Positions 48,264 to 57,422 are shown, counted from the first letter of the stretch. The stretch: 64,000 nt of DNA from Planktothricoides raciborskii GIHE-MW2 (GCF_040564635.1 NZ_CP159837.1:5505001-5569000); one strand, 5' to 3'. Translations and numbers: made by a program. Notes: generated by a model from the sequence alone, not told the origin.

Positions 48264-48743
48264 GTTGCCTCCACAATAAATCCAAATAATTCCAAATAAT
48301 ATAGGGGAATGGATAGACAAATGCAAATTTGATCTCAACCGGAAGCAGCGTCTCTGTTTCTCCTTGCCCGGTTGACCCTGGAAAGTCGCCACAGGGAAAG
48401 ACTGCCTCTTGATGATTTCACAGGGTGCATAAGGGTGAATTGAATCATCCGCATAATGATTTTATCCGCCTAAAGCTCATTTTTTTTAAACAAGTTTACA
48501 AAAATATAAGAAATGCAATACAAAATTCTCAGACATTCGCTTCAAATCATCACTCAATCGTTTTTGAGTGATAAATTATTCCTGCTAAAACATCTCTAGA
48601 CTTCTTGCTTTCCCACGCTAAAAAACCGATGGCAAGTCCCGAAAGTCCCGAAAGTCCTGAAAGCCTCCACCCCCCCGTCGCCCTCCCTTTGAAGGGGGGT
48701 TGGGGGGATCCACTGCGAAACGGTATTTTGTCCGGACTGTCTA
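48264..48743. repeat. Intergenic region with short repeats
   Basis: Contains the psb30 promoter region, a 9-bp tandem (AAGTCCCGA-like, three copies, about 48635-48661) and a C-run/G-run inverted repeat (about 48668-48708) of the CCCCCTT-AAGGGGGG type. No gene seen. Confidence 0.5.
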
Positions 48744-49313
48744 TTAGCGTAAATTAAACGAATTAACAAACTGGTTGACTTGATTCGGTTGTTCAGAAAC
48801 CCCGAACAAGAAATAAACTCTTTCCTGGACTAAATACAAGCGCAGAACTAAAGCTGCCTCTGCCTCATTAATCCGATATTCTAGACCGGGATGACCTTTT
48901 AAATTAATCGATTGCTCCACTTCCTTTAACCCTTCCAACTGGGTAGAAATTAGGAATAGAGCGCTCATATAATCCAACACTGCCGCCGAATTCGTTCCCT
49001 GCAAATAGTTACGGGGCAAGTCGGTGTAAATTACCCCATAAGCACCCCCATCGTCTTCAAAGGTCATTTCGTTAAAGGTCAGGGTCAATCCTTCGCCAAC
49101 TTCCTCGGCATTTCTGCTAGAAACTGCTTCACCAGGCATTCTAATCGTGAATCGTTCTGACCCATATTCCCGCCAACCCGTTTGAGCAAGCTGCATCACC
49201 TCGGCATTTGTTTGAGGAGCAGCCGTTTCGCTGGCCACCACCGGAAGTGCGGCACCGAAAGCCGTCAACAGGACGTTCAAAAATAAAACAGGGGTGCAAA
49301 TTTTAAGTTTCAT
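48744..49313 (-). CDS. Secreted hypothetical protein
   Basis: 189 residues with a clear signal peptide (MKLKICTPVLFLNVLLTAFG, cleavage near VVASE). The mature protein (WREYGSERFTIRMPGEAVSS ... LKGHPGLEYRINEAEAALVL ... YFLFGVSEQPNQVNQFVNSF) has the alternating beta pattern of small periplasmic lipid-binding-like proteins, but no family is assigned. Similar proteins with FTIxMPG near the N-terminus and a final V.F..SF motif are common in cyanobacteria. Monocistronic. Confidence 0.75.
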   Translation of the reverse strand: MKLKICTPVLFLNVLLTAFGAALPVVASETAAPQTNAEVMQLAQTGWREYGSERFTIRMPGEAVSSRNAEEVGEGLTLTFNEMTFEDDGGAYGVIYTDLPRNYLQGTNSAAVLDYMSALFLISTQLEGLKEVEQSINLKGHPGLEYRINEAEAALVLRLYLVQERVYFLFGVSEQPNQVNQFVNSFNLR

Positions 49314-49578
49314 TGGTTTGATTTTCTAGATGATATTTACCGATGTATTAGTCAGGTCAGCGATGAATATACGGCGAACGCGCCGATCGACCCGGGCTTT
49401 AAATCAACACGATCGCCGTCGGTCTTGCAGAATGCCCCGGATCTCCTGGGGATGAAACATGATGGGACGATGAAGATTTTCGCTTGGCTCCAGAATCTTA
49501 TCAAAGTCTTGTTCCTGAATATCCGAGAAACCTAGACGGAGAATCTTTAACCTTTGTGTCCAGCGATCGCAAAAATCA
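49314..49578. other. Intergenic, no gene recognised
   Basis: The segment 49395-49560 has protein-like short runs on the plus strand but no intact frame; possibly decayed coding sequence. Confidence 0.3.
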
Positions 49579-50958
49579 CTACGATCTGGTATAGACCAAC
49601 GGTTTTTCTGTTAACGTGCGATCGCCCACTATCATCATTTTCACCCCGCCAGCAGGCCCAAGAGTTAAAGCGCGGCGTTGGGGCTTTACCGGGCGACTAT
49701 CTGCTAATTCTAGTTGATATTGTTGCAGAATTGTAGCTAAAACTAACTTCATTTCAAATTCAGCTAATGTTGCCCCAATACAGCGACGCGCCCCTGCCCC
49801 AAACGGCATATATTCATAAGGAGAAAATTGACGTTCTAGGAAGCGGTCTGGGTTAAACTTTTTCGGTTCTGGATATAAATCTTCCCGTTGGTGTAACAGA
49901 TAAATAGAACCCGTGATGACTGCACCGGCTTCTATATGCTTGCCCAACAGTTCTACGGATTCTGTCACCAAACGGGGAAAGGTTAACATTCCTACTGGAT
50001 AAATTCTTAAAGTTTCTTGGCAAACTGCTGTCAGATAAGGCAGTTTAACCAAGGTCATTGGGTCTGGATTCTGGCCGAGGCTGTCAATTTCTGCTAATAG
50101 TTTTTCTTTGACTCCTGGGACTTTGTGAGTCCAGTACAAAGACCAAGCGGCAGCGGTGGCCGTGGTTTCGTGACCGGCTACCAGTAAGGTCATTAATTCA
50201 TCTCGCAATTCTTCATCACTAATTCCCTGACCATTTTCATCACGAGCGGACAATAATAAACTCAGAATATCCGTGCGATCGCTGTCTCCTTCCTGGCGGC
50301 GATCGCGAATTTCCGCGTACAGCAATTCATCAATTTGTTGCTGTTGCCGTTTAATCCGTGAACCCGGACTCCAAGCACCATAATCTTTAGCTAAAAAAGG
50401 GAAAAAAATCAAACTGGCATTTAACGGAGAACTTACCGCATTTAATCGTGTAGTCAACAGTTGTTCTAGTTGAGCATAACGCGGGCCTTTATGCAAACCA
50501 AAAACCGCCTGCAATATCACTCGCATGGTAATTTTTTGCATAATACTCCGAACCGAAAACGGCTCTCCCAGATGACATTGACTCGTAACTTCTTTGGTTA
50601 AATCTCCAATCAGTTGACCATAGGCTTGCATTCGTTCCCCATGAAACGGAGGCAACAATAGCTTACGCCGTTTTTGATGCTTGGGGTTCTCTAATAGAAT
50701 CACAGAATTGTCCCCTAAAATCGGTCGGAAAAGCTCGTTTAAATACCCTGGAGCCGTAAATTGTTTAGGATTAGTCAAAATTATTTGTAAAGCTTCCGGG
50801 TTGCTGAGGAAGATAAAATTTTGACTGCTTGGGCCAACCGCCGATAGGAAAATATCACCATATTTTGCCCTAGTGCGATCCATATAACCGAGTGGATCGC
50901 CGATCCATTCAAGTAGCTGGAAAAAACGAGGAGTCTTTGGGCCGTCCGGTAATGTCAT
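49579..50958 (-). CDS. Cytochrome P450, CYP110-like
   Basis: 459 residues from the ATG at 50958, where MTLPDGPKTPRF matches the usual CYP110 start; an upstream ATG (50988) adds ten residues. The I-helix oxygen-binding motif AGHETTATA, the ExxR motif ETLRIYP, and the heme loop PFGAGARRCIGATLAE with the axial Cys are all intact. CYP110 enzymes are a cyanobacterial family; characterised members hydroxylate fatty acids, alkanes or terpenoids. No membrane anchor. Redox partners are not nearby. It stands divergent from the AlkB-like gene. Confidence 0.93.
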   Translation of the reverse strand: MTLPDGPKTPRFFQLLEWIGDPLGYMDRTRAKYGDIFLSAVGPSSQNFIFLSNPEALQIILTNPKQFTAPGYLNELFRPILGDNSVILLENPKHQKRRKLLLPPFHGERMQAYGQLIGDLTKEVTSQCHLGEPFSVRSIMQKITMRVILQAVFGLHKGPRYAQLEQLLTTRLNAVSSPLNASLIFFPFLAKDYGAWSPGSRIKRQQQQIDELLYAEIRDRRQEGDSDRTDILSLLLSARDENGQGISDEELRDELMTLLVAGHETTATAAAWSLYWTHKVPGVKEKLLAEIDSLGQNPDPMTLVKLPYLTAVCQETLRIYPVGMLTFPRLVTESVELLGKHIEAGAVITGSIYLLHQREDLYPEPKKFNPDRFLERQFSPYEYMPFGAGARRCIGATLAEFEMKLVLATILQQYQLELADSRPVKPQRRALTLGPAGGVKMMIVGDRTLTEKPLVYTRS

Positions 50959-51172
50959 GGTAATTATGGGGTAATTATGGGTTTGCAAAAGTTTGTTTAT
51001 TCATTATTCTAATCATAGATGGTAATTTTGGGAAATTTACTTGGGAATTCACGGCGGAGGATTCACCCTGGGCAAGTCAGAAAATATTGTAGCCATAACT
51101 CCACAACACATTATGTCTAAAATTTGCTATGATATAGCGATCGCTGAAAAAAAATCTAAATTTGCCTGAAAT

Positions 51173-51772
51173 ATGCCTCATCTAAATTCAAATATTATTG
51201 GCCAAAAGCTAGAACTTTATAACGCTGAAGTTATCTTCTATCCTCGCCTATTTCACCAGCCCGAAAGTCACCAACTGTTCACTGATTTATTAAATCAGAT
51301 TTCCTGGAAACACGAACCCATTAAAATTTTTGGAAAATCGGTGCTTCAGCCTCGGTTAACCGCTTATTATGGAACTAAAGCTTATACCTACTCTGGCGTC
51401 ACCATGCAGCCCTTGCCTTGGAATGCCCCGTTATTACAAATCAAAGAAAAAATCGAGCCTTTAGTTAATACGCAATTTAATGGAGTTTTGCTGAATTTAT
51501 ATCGCGATGGTCAAGATTATATGGGCTGGCATAGTGATGATGAAAAAGAATTAGTCAAAGGGGGGGCGATCGCTTCTCTGAGTTTAGGAGAAACCAGGCG
51601 TTTTATCTTTAGGCGGAAGGATAATCATCAAATTAAATTTGAACTTAAATTAGCAGATGGTGATTTTTTGGTAATGGGAGGTGATACCCAAAAGTTTTGG
51701 CAGCATTATGTGCCGAAAAGCCCGAAAGTCACTCATCCCAGAATTAATCTCACTTTTCGGATGCTGGCATAA
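51173..51772 (+). CDS. AlkB-like Fe(II)/2-oxoglutarate dioxygenase
   Basis: 199 residues. The jelly-roll core shows the iron triad His and Asp in WHSDDEKELV and the distal His in WQHYVPKSPK, followed by RINLTFRML with the two Arg that bind 2-oxoglutarate and substrate. PRLTAYYGTKAYTYSG and ASLSLGETRRFIFR are typical of the AlkB/ALKBH2-3 branch. It likely repairs 1-methyladenine and 3-methylcytosine by oxidative demethylation. No ada or other repair gene is adjacent. Confidence 0.9.
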   Translation: MPHLNSNIIGQKLELYNAEVIFYPRLFHQPESHQLFTDLLNQISWKHEPIKIFGKSVLQPRLTAYYGTKAYTYSGVTMQPLPWNAPLLQIKEKIEPLVNTQFNGVLLNLYRDGQDYMGWHSDDEKELVKGGAIASLSLGETRRFIFRRKDNHQIKFELKLADGDFLVMGGDTQKFWQHYVPKSPKVTHPRINLTFRMLA

Positions 51773-52328
51773 TTTTAATCCAGTTAATCAAGTTAATCAA
51801 GTTAATCAATATACCCAATTATTTAGGTATTTCTATCTCATCTATCTGAAAATAATCTGGCATAAATTCCCAGGCCTTTGTGAAAATTGACAATTTATTG
51901 CTTGGCATATTTTATAATTAATTATTAATTAAACATTGATTAACGTTAAGTTAAAGCTTAATTAAGCTGAATTAAGGTAAATTAAGCTTAATTCAGGTTA
52001 ATGGTTACATAACGATCGCTTTTTAAAACAAAAAACTTATCGGTGAGTTAAAATTATTATAAACTGAGTCATAGTGATTATAAATCAATCAGGGGTAAAC
52101 ATGAGCGATCGCCTCTAGGATCCATTAATGGGGCATCGGTGTATTAGAGGGGGCAGAGAGGCAAAAACAGGATTTTTGATAGTTTGATCCAATATTTTTG
52201 ACTATTGGGTAAAAGGCAAAAAAATTCATTGTTTTCCTTGTTTTCCTTGTTTTCCTTGTTTTTTAATAGAGTTAGTCCCCAAAAAAAGCTGCGGTAAATT
52301 GAATAAAATTAAATTTTTTTGAAAAAAT
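51773..52328. repeat. AT-rich spacer with short tandem repeats
   Basis: GTTAATCAA x3 (51783-51809), TTAAGCTTAATT/TTAAGGTAAATTAAGC-type repeats (about 51949-51994) and TTGTTTTCC x3 (52229-52255). No gene seen. It must contain the promoter of the diguanylate cyclase gene. Confidence 0.6.
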
Positions 52329-53366
52329 ATGTTGAACATTGCCACAAATTTACAACCAATTAATACACCAAACTTCCTGAACAATCCGGAGTTTTGGACT
52401 CCAGAGTCTACCCTGAAAGAACTGTTATTATACGATGCTCAAGTTCAATGGGACGAACGAGGGCAAGATGTGGAGAAAAAATTTAAAGATGCTCCCTTGT
52501 TGCCTGGGGTGATTTTAATGCAGCAGGGTCGGTTAATGGGCATGATTTCTCGACAAAGATTTCTAGAACATCTCAGCAGTCCTTATGGGTTAGAATTATT
52601 TTTAAAACGTCCCATTAAAGCCTTATATAATTTTGCTCAAATTGAGTTATTAATTTATCCTAGTTCAACAGCAATTGTCACCGCCGCTACGGACGCGGTG
52701 AGGCGATCGCCCGCGATGTTATTAGAGCCAATTATTGTAGAACTTGAACCCCAGGTTTATCGTTTAGTAGATGTGCATCAGTTGCTTTATGCTCAAGGGC
52801 AAATTCATCTGATGACGATTAAGTTACTGGAAAAAGCTAACGATCGGTTAAATCGTTTGGCGACATTAGATGGGTTGACACAAGTGGCGAATCGACGACA
52901 ATTTGATCAACGACTTGAGCAAGAATGGCAGAGATTAACTCGAGAACGTCAACCTTTATCTCTGATTCTTTGCGATATTGACTATTTTAAAGCTTATAAT
53001 GATACTTATGGCCATTTGGCGGGGGATGATTGTTTACAAAAAGTTGTCGGTGCTGTCCAAAAAGCCGTGCAGCGACCGGCTGATTTAGTGGCTCGTTATG
53101 GCGGTGAAGAATTTGCGGTGATTTTACCGAATACGCCCAAGTCTGGGGCAATCAAAGTGGCAGAAAATATCCGCTCCCAAGTCCAAGGATTGCACATTGG
53201 CCATACTGGTTCTCAGGTTAGTCTTTGGGTAACGTTGAGTTTAGGGATAGCAACCATGATTCCCACCTCAGAAGAAGTCCCCGCCCGGTTAATTGCCCGG
53301 GCTGATATGGCGCTTTATCAGGCGAAAACCCAGGGGCGCGATCGGGCTGTTTTCCATTGTGAGTAA
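52329..53366 (+). CDS. Diguanylate cyclase with N-terminal CBS-like sensor
   Basis: 345 residues. The N-terminal 150 residues resemble a pair of CBS-type motifs (LLPGVILMQQGRLMGMISRQ). A short coiled coil precedes the GGDEF domain (about 180-345). The active site is GGEEF in LVARYGGEEFAVILP, with metal ligands in ILCDIDYFKAYNDTYGH and an inhibitory I-site RPAD exactly five residues before GGEEF. It makes cyclic-di-GMP and should be product-inhibited. No membrane segment. No partner gene adjacent. Confidence 0.92.
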   Translation: MLNIATNLQPINTPNFLNNPEFWTPESTLKELLLYDAQVQWDERGQDVEKKFKDAPLLPGVILMQQGRLMGMISRQRFLEHLSSPYGLELFLKRPIKALYNFAQIELLIYPSSTAIVTAATDAVRRSPAMLLEPIIVELEPQVYRLVDVHQLLYAQGQIHLMTIKLLEKANDRLNRLATLDGLTQVANRRQFDQRLEQEWQRLTRERQPLSLILCDIDYFKAYNDTYGHLAGDDCLQKVVGAVQKAVQRPADLVARYGGEEFAVILPNTPKSGAIKVAENIRSQVQGLHIGHTGSQVSLWVTLSLGIATMIPTSEEVPARLIARADMALYQAKTQGRDRAVFHCE

Positions 53367-53394
53367 GTGCAAGAATCATGGCCACCCCTGAGTG

Positions 53395-53424
53395 AGAAAC
53401 AGTGAGAAACCCGGTTTCTCTGGG
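53395..53424. repeat. AGAAACCCGGTTTCT palindrome copy
   Basis: Same near-palindrome as in the array at 1-180, here 30 bp after the diguanylate cyclase stop; it may also form an mRNA 3' hairpin. Confidence 0.75.
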
Positions 53425-53468
53425 TGGGAATGCCTGATACTTATATTATGGTGCTTACCTGATGGTGC

Positions 53469-53705
53469 TTACCATTCCAGATCCTCTAGCTGCTGCAATG
53501 CTTTGCTGGTTGCGGCGATCGCCTGTGCCACAAATTCTTGCCAGAGTTTTTCACTTTTACCTTGTTCCCTAAAAGCTTTGGCATTGCTGTGAGGCCACCG
53601 AAAATCTTGCCATTTGTCGCCTTTTTCGGGAACCATGCCGTCCATATCCGCATATTCCTGGAGTTTACCACTCACAGGGCCAAGATTGTAGATATAAAAT
53701 GCCAT
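53469..53705 (-). CDS. Small hypothetical protein
   Basis: 78 residues, MAFYIYNLGPVSGKLQEYAD ... GDKWQDFRWPHSNAKAFREQ. A GAGGA lies 9 nt before the ATG. The protein is acidic-aromatic and ends in helices (AIAATSKALQQLEDLEW). No family recognised, but the sequence is not repeat-derived and the frame is protein-like. It lies 110 bp downstream of the endonuclease V gene on the same strand and may be co-transcribed. Confidence 0.55.
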   Translation of the reverse strand: MAFYIYNLGPVSGKLQEYADMDGMVPEKGDKWQDFRWPHSNAKAFREQGKSEKLWQEFVAQAIAATSKALQQLEDLEW

Positions 53706-53814
53706 CGGCTAAATCCTCGGATTACTGGTCGCTATTTTTACTTATTTAATCGCGATCTTCAATGCGACGAATGATGCAACTGTGTCTGGGTTCAAACAAA
53801 TTCACCAATCCCTC

Positions 53815-54489
53815 CTACATAGAAGCCAGTTGATCGGCTTGACGAGTTGTTTCTGGTAAACGATATTTCGGGGTACATTGCAAAACATAGTCAATGGCGG
53901 TGGCTAAATCAAGACGATGGCCAATCGATACATAAATTGGCTGGACTCCAGTACGCGATCGCACCACCGCGCCAACAATTTCGCCTTGGTCAATCAACGG
54001 TTGCCAACTGCCCCGCTTTTCTCCTAATGGATCGTGTTGACCAATATAGCGAGATTTCGCCACGCCAATGGTCGGAATATTGGTCAAAACCCCCAAGTGA
54101 CAAGCCAAGCCAAATCGCCGGGGATGGGCTAAACCATGACCATCACAGAGAAGTAAGTCCGGGCAAATCGTCAGTTTTGCCAAGGCATCTAAAACCGGGG
54201 GCACTTCTCTAAAAGATAGAAAACCAGGAATGTAGGGAAAGGTTGTCGGACCGCAGGCGATCGCCTGATCGCACAGTTGCAAGTCAGGAAAACTTAACAC
54301 CACCACCGCTGCTTTGGCGATCGTATCATCGGCACTATAGCTCACATCGACCCCCGCCACATACTTGACCGATGGATTGACCGATGGCATATCCAGGGTG
54401 GAGATCGTCTGCGATCGGAGTTTTTCTTGAATCAGCAGGGCTTCGGACTCATTTTGTGGCCAAGGGTGGGACCGATGAATTGGGATCAT
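53815..54489 (-). CDS. nfi: Endonuclease V (deoxyinosine 3' endonuclease)
   Basis: 224 residues from the ATG at 54489 (MIPIHRSHPWP); a longer frame to 54534 runs into a 48-bp repeat and is less likely. Family motifs: VAGVDVSYS with a catalytic Asp, FPYIPGFLSFREVP, LLLCDGHGLAHPRRFGLACH and TIGVAKSRYIG. EndoV cuts DNA (or RNA in some lineages) at the second phosphodiester 3' of inosine, repairing adenine deamination. Confidence 0.93.
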   Translation of the reverse strand: MIPIHRSHPWPQNESEALLIQEKLRSQTISTLDMPSVNPSVKYVAGVDVSYSADDTIAKAAVVVLSFPDLQLCDQAIACGPTTFPYIPGFLSFREVPPVLDALAKLTICPDLLLCDGHGLAHPRRFGLACHLGVLTNIPTIGVAKSRYIGQHDPLGEKRGSWQPLIDQGEIVGAVVRSRTGVQPIYVSIGHRLDLATAIDYVLQCTPKYRLPETTRQADQLASM

Positions 54490-54516
54490 TTTCCATCGAC
54501 TCAGGTACAAAATTGG

Positions 54517-54619
54517 TAGGGTGCGAAAGCGCAAAGCCTAAGGCACCAATCCTCTATATATAAGCTATTAGTAGGGTGCGAAAGCGCAAAGCGTAACGCA
54601 CCAATCCTCTATATATAAG
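54517..54619. repeat. Two 48-bp direct repeats
   Basis: Copies at 54517-54564 and 54572-54619 differ at two positions; each runs from TAGGGTGCGAAAGCGCAAAG to CCTCTATATATAAG. The first reaches into the possible N-terminal extension of the endonuclease V frame. Related TAGGGTGCG units are common cyanobacterial interspersed repeats. Confidence 0.85.
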
Positions 54620-54644
54620 GTCGTTGCGGAAGTTCTGTGATTTT

Positions 54645-54749
54645 TTGCGGGTGGATACGGCGTTGTACCAAGCAAAAGCCCAAGGCCGCGATCGGGCGAT
54701 CGAGACGAGCGTGGTCATCAGAGTCATAATCGATATGATATCGGCATGA
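54645..54749 (+). pseudogene. Fossil C-terminus of a GGDEF domain
   Basis: The plus strand reads VDTALYQAKAQGRDRAIE, the hallmark C-terminal helix of diguanylate cyclases (compare ADMALYQAKTQGRDRAV and ADAALYQAKKQGRDRVE in the two intact genes of this window), then runs to a TGA at 54747-54749. Nothing of the upstream domain remains. It lies 150 bp before a signalling operon that ends in a GGDEF gene. Confidence 0.75.
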
Positions 54750-54773
54750 TACTAATGATACTCTAGTTATAAA

Positions 54774-54829
54774 ATAGTTCTGGAAAAATAGTTCTGGAAA
54801 AACAGTTCTGGAAAAATAGTTCTGGAAAA
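54774..54829. repeat. 14-bp tandem repeat ATAGTTCTGGAAAA x4
   Basis: Four copies of a 14-bp unit with one substitution, 67 bp upstream of the response-regulator gene, so within its promoter or leader. It could tune expression by copy-number slippage. Confidence 0.85.
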
Positions 54830-54896
54830 AACTTCCACCCACATCATAGCTCTGGGGGGCGATCGCTCTCCATTTACGTTTGAGAAAATTAGAAAT

Positions 54897-55274
54897 ATGG
54901 CCTTAATTCTTATTGTTGACGATGCCTTAATTAGCCGCACAGTCATTCGGAAAATCTTAAAAGCCAACGCTCACCAAACCGTAGAAGCGACCAATGGCAC
55001 CGAAGCCTTAGAAATGATTCATCTTCACCAACCGGATTGTATCTTACTCGACCTATTAATCCCCGACCCGAATGGGTTAGAAATTCTCAAAATTTTACAG
55101 AAACAAAAATCTACAATTCCTGTGATTGTGATTACCGCCGATACCCAAGAAACCGCCAGGCAAAAATGTCTGAATTTTGGCGCAAAAGCGATTCTATATA
55201 AACCGCCGAAACCGGAAAAATTAACAACACTGATTGACCAAAATATCCTGGAAAAAAAGGAAACAATTTTATGA
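54897..55274 (+). CDS. CheY-like single-domain response regulator
   Basis: 125 residues, receiver domain only. The acidic pair D8-D9, phosphorylation site D52 (CILLDLLIPD), switch Thr (VIVITADT) and Lys (AILYKPP) are present, so it should be phosphorylated. Its stop overlaps the next start (ATGA), giving translational coupling with the CheC-like phosphatase. No kinase gene is in the operon; it must be phosphorylated by a kinase elsewhere. Confidence 0.92.
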   Translation: MALILIVDDALISRTVIRKILKANAHQTVEATNGTEALEMIHLHQPDCILLDLLIPDPNGLEILKILQKQKSTIPVIVITADTQETARQKCLNFGAKAILYKPPKPEKLTTLIDQNILEKKETIL

Positions 55275-55885
55275 AATTGACCGATAGTCAACTGAATACC
55301 TTACAGGAAGTGTTCAACATTGGCGTGGGGCGATCCGCTGGAGTTTTAAATGAAATGATTGGCTTGCATATTTGTTTGCAAATTCCTTGGGTGAAAATTA
55401 TGTCCCCATTGGAGGCAAAAAAAGAATTAGCCGATCGCTTAGAAGGCAATCCCCTGTCCACAGTCCGGTTAACGTTTGGTGGGACATTAAGCGGCAATGC
55501 TCAACTGGTTTTTCCCACGGATAGTGCTTCACAATTAGTCTCGATTCTCACCGAGGGAGAACTGAGTAGTCCGGATCTGGATTCTATGAAAATTGGTGCT
55601 TTAACCGAGGTGGGGAATATTGTTCTGAGTGGCATTATGGGCGCGATGAGTAACCTGCTAAAACAAGATTTTGAATATTTGCTGCCCAATTATCTTGAAG
55701 ATAGTGTGGATCATTTATTAGAAATCCAAGGCTATAATGCCAATCATACCATCTTGTTAGCCCAAAATAGTTTTAATATTGAAGATATGCCGATTAAAGG
55801 CAATATTATCTTACTGTTTAAATTGGGATCGTTTGAGAATTTAATGGCGGCGATTTCTCACCTAATGGATATCGATGATGAATGA
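55271..55885 (+). CDS. CheC-like receiver phosphatase
   Basis: 204 residues. The CheC/CheX/FliY fold is indicated by two helices carrying the phosphatase Glu and Asn, LQEVFNIGVGRSAGVLNEMI near the N-terminus and GALTEVGNIVLSGIMGAMSN at about 115-135, separated by strands including LTFGGTLSGNAQLVFP. The residue four before Glu, usually Asp or Ser, is Asn or Gly here. It probably dephosphorylates the CheY-like protein encoded just upstream. It overlaps both neighbours (4 bp and 11 bp). Confidence 0.88.
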   Translation: MKLTDSQLNTLQEVFNIGVGRSAGVLNEMIGLHICLQIPWVKIMSPLEAKKELADRLEGNPLSTVRLTFGGTLSGNAQLVFPTDSASQLVSILTEGELSSPDLDSMKIGALTEVGNIVLSGIMGAMSNLLKQDFEYLLPNYLEDSVDHLLEIQGYNANHTILLAQNSFNIEDMPIKGNIILLFKLGSFENLMAAISHLMDIDDE

Positions 55886-57350
55886 AGAAATCAAGCATTT
55901 GACCAAAGAATTTGAGATGCTCGATCGGATTCCCGTCGGGGCAATGGTGCTGAATTCAGATTTTATTGTGTTGTTTTGGAATAAATATTTAGAAGCCTGG
56001 ACTAATCTGGCTAAAGATCAGGTTGTCGGCTATCCGATTGAAAAATATTTTCCTCATATGATGCAGCCTAAATATGCCATGCGACTGAAAGAAATTTTTA
56101 CCGGAGGCCCGCCAACAATTTTTTCGGCGCAACTGCACAAACACTTTATTAAAGCCCCGCTGCCTAATGGAGAATTCAGGATTTTACATACCACGGTTTC
56201 CCCAGTTCCTCAATCGGATCGAAGAGGATATTATGCCTTGGCAATTTTGCAAGATGTCACTGATGTGACGAACCGAATTCAAGAGTATCGCATGATGCGA
56301 GATCGCGCTTTAGCAGAAATCGAAGAACGCAAACAAGCGGAATTAGCATTATCCCAGAAAACCCAAGAATTACAACAGCGAAATTTTGAACTCACCGAAC
56401 TGAGCAAAATGAGTAATTTTTTGCAAGTTTGTCTGACCATTGAAGAAGCTTATAAGGCGATCGCCGCTTCGGTGCAAGTTCTGCTCCCGGAAATTTCTGG
56501 GGCTCTATTTAAAATCGATGAAAGCAGAGAATTTGTCGAAGCAGTGGTGACTTGGGGTGAATTATTGTCCGATTTAAAATCGTTTATCTACTCAGACTGT
56601 TGGGCATTGAGGCGATCGCAACCTCACTGGGTAACGCAACGGCACCCCAACTTAGTATGTAAACATATTCACAGCGAACCTGCCGAATATTGCTGTATTC
56701 CGGTCATGGCCCAAGGTCAAGCATTAGGACTACTTTATTTAAGTGCGGCACAACCGGGTAAATTAACCACCGACAAACAATTATTAGTCGCCTATCTCAC
56801 CGAACATATTTCTCTCGCTTTAGCCAATTTAAAATTACGAGAAACTCTCCAAGAGCAAAGTATTCGTGACCCCCTCACCGGACTCTATAACCGGCGGTAT
56901 ATGGAAGAATTTTTAACCAGAGAAATTGATCGCGCTCTTAGAAAGCAACTGCCCCTGGGAATGATCATGCTTGATGTTGACCATTTTAAGCGCTGCAATG
57001 ATACCTTTGGTCACGAAGCCGGAGATACTGTCTTGAGAAAATTGGGTCACTTTTTGCACAAAAGCATCAGAAATTCTGATATTGCCTGTCGCTATGGCGG
57101 AGAGGAATTCATCTTAATTTTACCGGAAGCTAATTTAGAAAATAGCGTGCAGCGAGCCGGGCAAATTAATCAAGGAATTCGCCAGTTAGAGATTGTACAT
57201 AATGGCCAGGTACTTGATCGCATTACTACCTCGATGGGGGTTGCCTGTTTTCCCACCAATGGCTCTACTTTTGAAGAAGTGATTAGAGCAGCAGATGCAG
57301 CCCTTTACCAGGCCAAAAAACAAGGACGCGATCGCGTAGAAGTGGCTTAA
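55875..57350 (+). CDS. PAS-GAF-GGDEF diguanylate cyclase
   Basis: 491 residues. A PAS domain (about 10-130; DRIPVGAMVLNSDFIVLFWN), a short coiled coil, a GAF domain (about 175-315) and a GGDEF domain (about 325-491). The active site is GGEEF in IACRYGGEEFILILP, with the metal site MIMLDVDHFKRCNDTFGHEA and an intact I-site RNSD five residues before GGEEF. It makes cyclic-di-GMP. It overlaps the CheC-like gene, so the receiver, its phosphatase and the cyclase should be made together and probably form one pathway. Confidence 0.92.
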   Translation: MMNEEIKHLTKEFEMLDRIPVGAMVLNSDFIVLFWNKYLEAWTNLAKDQVVGYPIEKYFPHMMQPKYAMRLKEIFTGGPPTIFSAQLHKHFIKAPLPNGEFRILHTTVSPVPQSDRRGYYALAILQDVTDVTNRIQEYRMMRDRALAEIEERKQAELALSQKTQELQQRNFELTELSKMSNFLQVCLTIEEAYKAIAASVQVLLPEISGALFKIDESREFVEAVVTWGELLSDLKSFIYSDCWALRRSQPHWVTQRHPNLVCKHIHSEPAEYCCIPVMAQGQALGLLYLSAAQPGKLTTDKQLLVAYLTEHISLALANLKLRETLQEQSIRDPLTGLYNRRYMEEFLTREIDRALRKQLPLGMIMLDVDHFKRCNDTFGHEAGDTVLRKLGHFLHKSIRNSDIACRYGGEEFILILPEANLENSVQRAGQINQGIRQLEIVHNGQVLDRITTSMGVACFPTNGSTFEEVIRAADAALYQAKKQGRDRVEVA

Positions 57351-57386
57351 TAATACCAAGCATCAAAAATTATTGCTACAATTACG

Positions 57387-57422
57387 CCCTCGTTCCCAGG
57401 CTGGAGCCTGGGAACGAGGGCG
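57387..57422. repeat. Palindromic repeat CCCTCGTTCCCAGGCT / AGCCTGGGAACGAGGG
   Basis: A 16-bp perfect stem with a 4-nt loop, 37 bp after the cyclase stop; related to the hairpin near 26588. A second inverted repeat, AAGCAAGAAATTT with AAATTTCTTGCTT, lies at about 57472-57502. A third, CCCCCCTTTTTAAAGGGGG, at about 57583-57601. Together they fill the 334-bp gap before the FMN reductase gene. Confidence 0.8.

Noticed and set aside
48264-48392. N-terminal extension of the psb30 frame
   Set aside because: The extension does not match Psb30, and GGAGG sits directly before the internal ATG at 48263.
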